Below are positions 1 to 5,577 of a stretch of DNA of 7,320 nt, in pieces (positions within the stretch are counted from its first letter, which is position 1; each line of letters starts with the position of its first letter). Under the pieces are notes generated by a model that did no database searches, was not told the DNA's origin, and saw only the letters and a program-made list of their open reading frames with translations. Both the position numbers and the translations under genes were made by a program. The DNA comes from Rhodococcus sp. (in: high G+C Gram-positive bacteria) (lineage in GTDB: Bacteria > Actinomycetota > Actinomycetes > Mycobacteriales > Mycobacteriaceae): NCBI GenBank assembly GCA_012515885.1, contig JAAYXN010000314.1:1-7320 (forward strand). The letters are read 5' to 3'.

Positions 1-1093
1 CGGCGCGATCCTGCGTATCAGGATGGTTGGGTGCGACGTCGGCGCCCCACGAACGAGCCAACGCATCCCGGTATAGCGCCGCCAAATCGACCAGGGCGCG
101 GTCGAGAGCATCACGACCGGTGCGGGTTGCCCGCGACTTTTGCCGACGCTCCAACTCCTTGAGCACGCCCGCCGAACCGCGCAGCGCTCCCGCCGCACCC
201 TTACCCGTTCCGCCAGCACCAAGTGCTGTGCGCAGCTCTTCCGTTTCCTGCTCGTCGAGACGGGAACTGATGTCTTTAGCTTCGGCATCAGCGTCACGCA
301 CCAGCTCTTCTGCAGCGAGGTACGCCTGCGCGGGGCGCAGCGCGGCGTCAGCAAGAGCGAGCGCCTTGCGGCGTCTAGCCATCGCGTCAGGATCGGTGGC
401 CAAACGCCGAGCACGACCCACGTGACCACCAGAAATGGATGCCGACAGGTGTGCGACGTCAGGTGAGAGACCGTCGCGTTGCTGCAAAACCTGCGCAATC
501 GCATTGACAGACGGCGTCACCAAATGAATGTGGCGGCAGCGCGACCGCAGCGTCACGGAAATATCTTGCGGGTCAACGGTGGGTGCGCACAGCAAAAACA
601 CGGTGAGCGCTGGCGGCTCTTCCACCACCTTGAGCAGTGCGTTTGCGGCGCCTTCAGTGAGACGATCGGCATCTTCAATAATGACGATCTGCCAGCGCCC
701 CGTGCTGGGACGCCGCGCGGACGTCTGCACGATCGCGCGCATCTCGGCGACAGAAATACTCAAGCCGTCCGGGACGACGCGCCGCACATCAGCGTGGGTG
801 CCAGCCATGGTTGTCGTGCAGGAAACGCAATGGCCACAGCCAATTTCGTTGGCGTCAGTGCACTGCAGCGCTGCCGCGAAAGCCAGCGCCGCCACTGAGC
901 GGCCGGAGCCGGGTGGACCGGTAAACAGCCACGAATGCGTCATGGCGGAACCGGACACCTCCGGGACAGACGACTCTGGATCAGCTAACGCCGAAGCAGA
1001 CGGGCCCGAGTTGAGTGACCGCGCGGCCCGAGCAGCAGCCGTCAAGGACGCATTGACATGCGCTTGCCCGACGAGCTGGTCGAATACCGTCAC
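1..1093 (-). CDS. holB: DNA polymerase III delta' subunit (clamp loader), 3' end cut by window edge
   Basis: This is the delta' subunit of the replicative clamp-loader complex, which loads the beta sliding clamp onto primed DNA in the cytoplasm. 364 residues are visible and the reading frame is still open at base 1, so the C-terminal part of the collar domain is missing. The GTG start at 1091-1093 gives MTVFDQLVGQ, the usual beginning of actinobacterial delta', and an AGGG lies about 9 bases upstream. Visible motifs are a P-loop-like GPPGSGRS (residues 59-66), a zinc-binding cluster C78-x7-C86-x2-C89-x2-C92, a Walker B region IVIIEDAD (136-143), the clamp-loader block ANALLKVVEEPP (150-161) and the SRC motif (184-186). 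The P-loop lysine is Arg65, in keeping with delta' not acting as an ATPase (family knowledge). It follows topA by 54 bases on the same strand with no terminator between them, so co-transcription is likely. Long open frames on the opposite strand here are shadows. Confidence 0.95.
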   Translation of the reverse strand, partial: MTVFDQLVGQAHVNASLTAAARAARSLNSGPSASALADPESSVPEVSGSAMTHSWLFTGPPGSGRSVAALAFAAALQCTDANEIGCGHCVSCTTTMAGTHADVRRVVPDGLSISVAEMRAIVQTSARRPSTGRWQIVIIEDADRLTEGAANALLKVVEEPPALTVFLLCAPTVDPQDISVTLRSRCRHIHLVTPSVNAIAQVLQQRDGLSPDVAHLSASISGGHVGRARRLATDPDAMARRRKALALADAALRPAQAYLAAEELVRDADAEAKDISSRLDEQETEELRTALGAGGTGKGAAGALRGSAGVLKELERRQKSRATRTGRDALDRALVDLAALYRDALARSWGADVAPNHPDTQDRA

Positions 1094-1147
1094 CGAATCA
1101 CCCTATCGCCACCCGCCGACAACCCCGGTCCGTCACAGTCTGACCGA

Positions 1148-4051
1148 CTACGTCGACTTCTTGACGGCCTTCTTCGCTGCAGCTTTCTTCGCTGGCGCCT
1201 TCTTAGCTGCAGTTTTCTTGGCCGTCGTCTTCTTAGCGGCCTTCTTGGTGGCCTTCTTCTTCACCGGTCCGCGGGCACGGCGATCAGCGAGAAGCTCCGA
1301 CGCCCGCTCATCAGTGATCGAGGTGACCTCATCGCCCTTACGCAGGCTGGCGTTGGTTTCGCCGTCCGTGACGTACGGACCGAAGCGGCCGTCCTTAATG
1401 ACCATCGGCTTTTCACTGACTGGGTCCACACCCAGTTCACGCAGCGGCGGGGTGGCGGCGGCTTGCCGTCCACGACGCTTGGGTTCGGCGTAAATCTTGA
1501 GGGCCTCATCGAGGGTGACCTCGAAAAGCTGGTCCTCAGTGGCGAGCGACCGCGAATCCGTGCCCTTCTTCAGGTACGGACCGTAGCGGCCGTTCTGCGC
1601 GGTGATTTCCTCACCGGTAGCCGGGTCAGTACCCACCACACGCGGCAATGACAACAACTTCAATGCGTCGTCGAGCGTGATGGTGGCCAGGTCCATCGAC
1701 TTAAACAGCGACCCGGTGCGCGGCTTGGGGCCGGCCGTTTTCTTGGCAGCCTTTTTCGCTGCCTTCTTGGCCGGGGCCTTCGTAGTGGTCGAACCGTCGC
1801 CGGTGGGGATCGGGGTGATCTCCGGTTCCGCTGGCTTCGCCTCTTCCTCGGGCTCAGGCAAAATTTCCGTGACGTACGGGCCGAAGCGTCCCTCTTTCGC
1901 GACGATTTCATGCCCGCTCAGCGGATCAACACCGAGCTTGCGTCCCTCTTGCGGGGTGGCGAAAAGCTTCTCCGCGTACTCCGGTGTCAGCTCGTCCGGC
2001 GGCAGATCATCAGGCAGGTTGGCGCGCTGCGATATCGGGTCGCCGTCTGGATCGTCCGGGTTGGTGACCATTCGCTCCAGGTACGGACCGAATCGGCCGA
2101 CGCGTACGTGCACCTCGCGGCCCTCGGCGTCGTCGAACAAGCGGATCGAATTGATGACCCGCGCGTCGATGTCTTCCAGGTTGGTGCCGACCATCTTCTT
2201 CAAGCCGCCCTCGCGGGCAACCGAACCTTCCGCAGCGTTCTCGCCGCCGAAGTAGAAGTTAGACAACCAATCGCCACGGCTCTCACGACCGCCAGCGATC
2301 TCGTCGAGGTCATCTTCCATCGCTGCCGTGAAGTCGAAGTCGACCAGGCGACCGAAGTGTGCCTCCAGCAGGCCAACAACAGCGAAAGCCACCCACGACG
2401 GGACAAGCGCGCTGCCGCGCTTGTAGACGTAGCCGCGATCCAAGATCGTCTTGATGATCGACGAGTAGGTCGATGGACGCCCAATACCCAGGTCTTCGAG
2501 GGTTTTAATCAAGCTGGCTTCGGTGTAACGCGCTGGTGGTTTCGTGGCGTGACCATCGGGATCGAGCTGCGTCGCGGTGACCGCTTGACCCTCGGTGAGC
2601 ACGGGAAGCCGCGACTCGGCGTCATCAGATTGACCGCCAGCTTCCTCGTCGACACTTTCGACATATGCCTTCAAGAAACCGGCGAACGTGATGGTGCGAC
2701 CGGATGCCGAGAAGACGCAGTCCTCACCGGTGCCGGCGCGGCCCGCGATCCGCAGCGTCAACGTGTTGCCGCGTGCATCAGCCATCTGGGAGGCGACGGT
2801 GCGCTGCCAAATCAGCTCGTACAGCTTGTACTCGTCGGCCTCAAGCTTGGAATGCAGCTGCCCGGGCGTCGCGAAAACGTCGCCAGCTGGGCGGATGGCC
2901 TCGTGCGCTTCCTGCGCGTTCTTGACTTTGCGGGTGTACTGGCGCGGCGATGGATGCACGTACTCGGCGCCATACAGCTCGGTTGCCTGCGCGCGGGCAG
3001 CATCGATCGCGGACTGCGACAGCGTCGTGGAGTCCGTACGCATGTACGTGATGTAGCCGTTTTCGTACAGCCGCTGAGCGGTGCGCATCGTGCGCTCAGA
3101 GGTAAAACGCAGCTTGCGACCGGCTTCCTGCTGGAGCGTCGACGTCATAAACGGCGCGTAAGGCTTGCGGGTGTACGGCTTGTTCTCGGCAGAAATGACT
3201 TCAAGATCAACGCCAGCAAGTGCGTCTGCGAGACGGCGAGCATGCGTTTCATCGAGAACCGTGACGCCGTCCGCGGAGAGCTTGCCGTCTGAGCCGAAGT
3301 CACGTCCAGCCGCGACACGTGAGCCGTCGACACTAACCAGGCGTGCACCGAACGTGCGGGGGCTCGCGTCAGGACCGGCGTCAAGCGTCGCGGCAATATC
3401 CCAGTACTCCGCACTACGGAACGCCATGCGTTCACGTTCACGCTGGACGATGACACGGGTTGCCACCGACTGCACGCGGCCTGCCGAAAGCTTCGGCATG
3501 ACCTTTTTCCACAGCACCGGGCTGACTTCGTAACCGTAAAGACGGTCGAGGATGCGGCGGGTTTCCTGTGCATCGACAAGGTCGTTGTCGAGGTCGCGGG
3601 TGTCCTGCGCGGCGGCCTGGATGGCGGATTCGGTGATCTCGTGGAACACCATGCGCCGAACCGGAACCTTCGGCTTCAACGTCTCCAGCAGGTGCCAGGC
3701 GATGGCTTCGCCTTCACGGTCGGGGTCGGTGGCGAGAAAAAGTTCGTCAGCGTCTTTGAGGAGGTCCTTGAGTTCGGTGACCTTCGACTTCTTATCTGGA
3801 CTGACGACGTACAGCGGCTCGAAGTCCTGGTCGACGTTGACGCCAAGACGCGCCCACGGCTGCCCCTTGTACTTCGCTGGCACATCTGCCGCGCCGCGAG
3901 GCAAATCCCGGATATGGCCGACTGACGCCTCCACCACATAGTTTTTACCCAGGTAGGGGGCGATTTTGCGCGCCTTAGTTGGCGACTCGACGATAACTAA
4001 ACGACGCGGACTCGCCTTGCCAGTCGCGGTGTCATTGTCTCCGTTAGCCAC
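1148..4051 (-). CDS. topA: DNA topoisomerase I (type IA), complete
   Basis: Type IA topoisomerase that relaxes negative supercoils by transient cleavage of one DNA strand through a 5'-phosphotyrosine link. The protein has 967 residues. The TOPRIM domain starts at RRLVIVESPTKARK (16-29), with E22 and K26, and carries the metal-binding DxDxE as D109/D111/E113. The catalytic tyrosine is Y336 in YITYMRTDS (333-341), with R338 next to it. HEAIRP (383-388) and GRPSTY (524-529) are further conserved core motifs. The C-terminal region has no cysteine zinc fingers. It holds four GR[FY]GPY repeats (652, 721, 821 and 888), as in mycobacterial TopA. A Lys/Ala patch (758-771) interrupts these repeats and a second forms the tail (930-967). 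The GTG start is well supported: an in-frame TAA lies two codons upstream and the TOPRIM domain begins only 15 residues in. The nearest good Shine-Dalgarno, AGGAAAGG, sits 13 bases away, farther than usual. Stop is TAG. Confidence 0.98.
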   Translation of the reverse strand: MANGDNDTATGKASPRRLVIVESPTKARKIAPYLGKNYVVEASVGHIRDLPRGAADVPAKYKGQPWARLGVNVDQDFEPLYVVSPDKKSKVTELKDLLKDADELFLATDPDREGEAIAWHLLETLKPKVPVRRMVFHEITESAIQAAAQDTRDLDNDLVDAQETRRILDRLYGYEVSPVLWKKVMPKLSAGRVQSVATRVIVQRERERMAFRSAEYWDIAATLDAGPDASPRTFGARLVSVDGSRVAAGRDFGSDGKLSADGVTVLDETHARRLADALAGVDLEVISAENKPYTRKPYAPFMTSTLQQEAGRKLRFTSERTMRTAQRLYENGYITYMRTDSTTLSQSAIDAARAQATELYGAEYVHPSPRQYTRKVKNAQEAHEAIRPAGDVFATPGQLHSKLEADEYKLYELIWQRTVASQMADARGNTLTLRIAGRAGTGEDCVFSASGRTITFAGFLKAYVESVDEEAGGQSDDAESRLPVLTEGQAVTATQLDPDGHATKPPARYTEASLIKTLEDLGIGRPSTYSSIIKTILDRGYVYKRGSALVPSWVAFAVVGLLEAHFGRLVDFDFTAAMEDDLDEIAGGRESRGDWLSNFYFGGENAAEGSVAREGGLKKMVGTNLEDIDARVINSIRLFDDAEGREVHVRVGRFGPYLERMVTNPDDPDGDPISQRANLPDDLPPDELTPEYAEKLFATPQEGRKLGVDPLSGHEIVAKEGRFGPYVTEILPEPEEEAKPAEPEITPIPTGDGSTTTKAPAKKAAKKAAKKTAGPKPRTGSLFKSMDLATITLDDALKLLSLPRVVGTDPATGEEITAQNGRYGPYLKKGTDSRSLATEDQLFEVTLDEALKIYAEPKRRGRQAAATPPLRELGVDPVSEKPMVIKDGRFGPYVTDGETNASLRKGDEVTSITDERASELLADRRARGPVKKKATKKAAKKTTAKKTAAKKAPAKKAAAKKAVKKST

Positions 4052-4064
4052 CTGTTAGTCCGAG

Positions 4065-4072
4065 CCTTTCCT
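4065..4072 (-). promoter_or_regulatory. Probable topA ribosome binding site
   Basis: On the minus strand this reads AGGAAAGG. It lies 13 bases before the GTG start of topA, longer than the usual 5-9. No better site exists closer in, apart from a weak AGG overlapping the start. An in-frame stop at 4055-4057 excludes an upstream start, so the long spacing is real unless translation uses a weak site. Confidence 0.45.
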
Positions 4073-4130
4073 GCTGCCGATGCCGGGTCTCCGACACATC
4101 TGTGGACCAGCCTCCTGGGCTGATGTCCTC

Positions 4131-4158
4131 TTCATAGAGTGACACATCCCGCTGTCAT
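4131..4158 (-). promoter_or_regulatory. Candidate topA promoter
   Basis: On the minus strand a -35-like ATGACA (5 of 6 to TTGACA) is separated by 16 bases from a -10-like TATGAA (4 of 6 to TATAAT). It lies in the 136-base gap between the upstream hypothetical gene and topA. Transcription would start near 4124, giving a leader of about 70 bases. The leader contains a small CAGCC/GGCTG hairpin around 4110-4122. No experimental support is available. The match is the best in this gap by eye. Confidence 0.4.
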
Positions 4159-4187
4159 ACTCGCAGATCAGTACTACCTATATGGGG

Positions 4188-4772
4188 TTAAACGTGCGGC
4201 CAATCCGTACCGGCGTCCAACTTTTTCGGCACTTCACCGATGTTTTCCACCAGTCTCCGCAGCCGTCGTCGACCGGAAATTCGTAACCCTGGACAACTAC
4301 CTCGCGCCCCTACCAATGTAGGCGCGATACCGGCTCTGATCAGTGCATCCGCTAACGGTTGATGGGTGTCGGAGGCATGGGGATCAAGTTCAAGGAGATA
4401 GCGGTCACTGTCCGCGTCTGCCCGACCTGCAGCGACAGCCCACACGCGTAGGGCCCGCGCTGTGGGAACCCAACCCACTGGCATCGATTTCACAGCACCG
4501 CGCGTCCACTGATCGACGAGAGGTCTCAGTTCGACGACCGCTTCCGTCCGTGCGAGAGGCGTGCCTTCCTGGCTGTACCCCACCTCAGCGGACAGCCCGG
4601 CTTCCTGAACAAGTTCGACGACGGCCTCGGCGCGCGGCACAGAATCGACGACGACAGATATACGTGCACGATCACCTGAAACAACTGCCTGGCCCGGGCC
4701 GGCGAGCAGGCCGCTGAGATCGGTGATAGCAGGCGGCATCGCTTCGGCAGAGAAGAAGGACAGCTGACTCAC
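4188..4772 (-). CDS. Conserved hypothetical protein, Rv3647c-like; resembles the WhiA LAGLIDADG domain
   Basis: A 194-residue, probably cytoplasmic protein with no signal peptide or membrane segment and no established function. The GTG start at 4770-4772 is fixed by a strong AGAAGGAGG eight bases upstream; stop is TAA. The position between cspA and topA matches M. tuberculosis Rv3647c (from memory). By eye it has two similar halves. Residues 19-27 (LSGLLAGPG) line up with a LAGLIDADG motif, followed by strand, helix and strand segments (38-63, ISVVVDSVPRAEAVVELVQE and onward). Residues 108-116 (LRVWAVAAG) resemble the second WhiA motif (LRGAFLAGG), followed by RYLLEL (124-129), a helix near 138-148, a strand near 150-155 and a final helix, RRLRRLVENIGE (169-180). 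The acidic positions of LAGLIDADG are Ala24/Pro26 and Val113/Ala115, so nuclease activity is not expected. The helix-turn-helix that follows this domain in WhiA is absent. The fold assignment is inference; the gene call is firm. Confidence 0.88.
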   Translation of the reverse strand: MSQLSFFSAEAMPPAITDLSGLLAGPGQAVVSGDRARISVVVDSVPRAEAVVELVQEAGLSAEVGYSQEGTPLARTEAVVELRPLVDQWTRGAVKSMPVGWVPTARALRVWAVAAGRADADSDRYLLELDPHASDTHQPLADALIRAGIAPTLVGARGSCPGLRISGRRRLRRLVENIGEVPKKLDAGTDWPHV

Positions 4773-4780
4773 AGTTTCGG

Positions 4781-4789
4781 CCTCCTTCT
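4781..4789 (-). promoter_or_regulatory. Strong ribosome binding site deciding the GTG start of the hypothetical gene
   Basis: On the minus strand this reads AGAAGGAGG, nearly perfectly complementary to the 16S rRNA tail, eight bases before the GTG at 4772. It decides the start in favour of 4772 over the internal ATG at codon 12. Confidence 0.85.
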
Positions 4790-4820
4790 ACATGCGCTGA
4801 CCCAACGGGCCCCTGGGCAA

Positions 4821-4826
4821 ACTGTA
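4821..4826 (-). promoter_or_regulatory. Possible -10 element for the hypothetical gene
   Basis: The minus strand reads TACAGT, fitting the actinobacterial TANNNT pattern. The start would be near 4814, about 40 bases before the GTG. No convincing -35 lies 16-19 bases upstream; the best TTG-containing hexamer, TTGTCG, is 22 bases away. Since the cspA terminator lies just upstream, this gene needs its own promoter somewhere in 4790-4900. Confidence 0.25.
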
Positions 4827-4902
4827 GAACGGCCGATAGTGATTGCGTCGACAACCTCACCGAAGACGTGGCATAGAGAATGACGGGCTATGGAAACGAC
4901 TC

Positions 4903-4934
4903 GTCCCCCACTACCCGAACGGGCAATGGGGGAC
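4903..4934 (-). terminator. Hairpin terminator downstream of cspA
   Basis: On the minus strand the 14-base arm GTCCCCCATTGCCC, loop GTTC and arm GGGTAGTGGGGGAC form a continuous 14-pair stem with a tetraloop (12 Watson-Crick pairs and two G-U pairs). It lies 49 bases after the cspA stop. The sequence after the stem is only partly T-rich (GAGTCGTTTCC), common for actinobacterial terminators. In the plus direction the two wobble positions become C-A and A-C mismatches, so the structure favours RNA from the cspA strand. Confidence 0.8.
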
Positions 4935-4983
4935 GATCGAGGCAATGCTTTAACGCAATAGCCTTCTCTAAGCGAGGGTTGGA

Positions 4984-5187
4984 TCAGACTGCGCGAACGC
5001 CGGTAGCCTGCGGTCCCTTGGTTCCCTGGCCGACCTCGAACTCCACACGCTGGTTCTCCTCGAGGGTACGGAAACCGTTGCCCTGGATCTCGGAGTAATG
5101 AACGAAGACGTCAGCGGAGCCATCCTCAGGAGCGATGAAGCCGAAGCCCTTTTCCGCGTTGAACCACTTCACAGTGCCCTGTGCCAT
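4984..5187 (-). CDS. cspA: Cold-shock protein, CspA family
   Basis: A 67-residue single cold-shock domain that binds single-stranded RNA or DNA and acts as an RNA chaperone or antiterminator in the cytoplasm. The start MAQGTVKWFNAEKGFGFI is typical, with RNP1 as KGFGFI (13-18) and RNP2 as VFVHY (27-31). The aromatic binding-face residues W8, F15, F17, F28 and H30 are present. Length is the family norm, with no added domain. The ATG start at 5185-5187 is preceded by AGAAGG at a spacing of five bases; stop is TGA. It is followed by a strong hairpin (4903-4934), so it is probably monocistronic. It is divergent from the helicase gene across 390 bases, leaving room for the long 5' leader common in csp genes. 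Whether it is cold-induced or constitutive cannot be read from the sequence. Confidence 0.97.
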   Translation of the reverse strand: MAQGTVKWFNAEKGFGFIAPEDGSADVFVHYSEIQGNGFRTLEENQRVEFEVGQGTKGPQATGVRAV

Positions 5188-5323
5188 GCTTTCCTTCTCT
5201 TTCCTAACACCGGATTCGGCGAACAGCTTTCAGTTCACCGGGCCGGTTCCGACCGCTGTACTACTCGATTTCCCCCGAAGGAAAGCAGAGCACCGCGTTC
5301 GCAACATCGATCCTGCACCCGCG

Positions 5324-5339
5324 GCTCGTATCCGCGAGC
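5324..5339 (-). repeat. Small inverted repeat in the putative cspA leader
   Basis: The arms GCTCG and CGAGC are separated by six bases. In leftward RNA they would form a five-pair hairpin about 140 bases before the cspA start. It could be a leader structure or a binding site, but a dyad this short may arise by chance. Confidence 0.25.
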
Positions 5340-5409
5340 ACAAGAGCTGCGACCACGAGTAGTCAACCATGAACTGCGCGAGTGCAACACCCGAAATGCC
5401 AACAATTCC

Positions 5410-5422
5410 GCGAAAAAATCGC
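5410..5422. repeat. Dyad GCGA-AAAAA-TCGC in the cspA/helicase gap
   Basis: A perfect four-base inverted repeat around an A5 centre (A6 run overall), in an otherwise mixed region. It lies about 155 bases before the helicase start and 220 before cspA. It could be an operator or bent-DNA site. The evidence is only the symmetry. Confidence 0.25.
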
Positions 5423-5502
5423 ACCTGTTCGCCGACGCAAGTTGCGGGGCCGTTGAATATCGCAAGACTTAGCCCGCTGTCCGATCCCTAAAGGAATGGC
5501 CG

Positions 5503-5515
5503 CTATCATCGATAG
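5503..5515. promoter_or_regulatory. Candidate helicase -10 (TATCAT) overlapped by a CTATC/GATAG dyad
   Basis: TATCAT at 5504-5509 matches TATAAT at 5 of 6 positions on the plus strand. It is embedded in CTATC-ATC-GATAG, a five-base inverted repeat. No clear -35 lies 16-18 bases upstream. A start near 5516 would give a leader of about 60 bases to the GTG at 5578. A dyad over a -10 is a common place for a repressor site, but none is known here. Confidence 0.35.
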
Positions 5516-5567
5516 TCGCAGGTAGCGGCAAAACTGGCCGCCACTCTCCCCCATCGTTCGACAGTTC

Positions 5568-5571
5568 GGAG
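5568..5571 (+). promoter_or_regulatory. Ribosome binding site of the helicase gene
   Basis: GGAG sits six bases before the GTG at 5578-5580. It favours this start over the in-frame GTG at 5587, which is too far from the site. Confidence 0.6.
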
Positions 5572-5577
5572 CGTCAC

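Larger units (their letters stand above)
5188..5577. other. Divergent control region between cspA and the helicase gene (390 bases, no gene)
   Basis: No convincing coding region lies here; short open frames in it lack recognisable proteins and cut across both flanking genes. It should hold the promoters for cspA (leftward) and the helicase (rightward). Seen in it are a minus-strand TTGACT (5361-5366) that could be a cspA -35 but lacks a good -10, a perfect dyad ACCGG-G-CCGGT (5237-5247), a hairpin GCTCG/CGAGC (5324-5339), a dyad GCGA-N5-TCGC with an A-run centre (5410-5422), and a dyad CTATC-ATC-GATAG (5503-5515) overlapping a -10-like TATCAT. If cspA starts near 5335 or beyond, its leader would exceed 140 bases. 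Confidence 0.6.

Noticed and set aside
1155..1265. Repetitive TTCTT/GCC-rich stretch as a possible tandem repeat or mobile remnant
   Set aside because: It is the coding sequence of the lysine/alanine tail of TopA; the repetition follows from the protein composition.
528..1493. 321-codon plus-strand open frame with a Phe/Ala-rich segment that looks like a membrane helix
   Set aside because: The hydrophobic-looking FFAAAFFAGAF segment is the reverse complement of the Lys/Ala tail of TopA (AAG-rich codons read as TTC). The rest is antisense to holB.
1910..3292. 460-codon open frame on the plus strand
   Set aside because: It lies wholly antisense to topA, whose motifs are unmistakable. Its translation is rich in Arg/Val/Leu without recognisable domains, as expected from high-GC mirror frames.
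4139..4321. 60-codon plus-strand open frame downstream of the hypothetical gene
   Set aside because: Mostly antisense to the end of the hypothetical gene and without a ribosome binding site or recognisable protein.
4903..4934. Hairpin as a CRISPR repeat or attachment site
   Set aside because: It occurs only once, sits just after cspA and has terminator geometry; no spacers, integrase or second copy are present.
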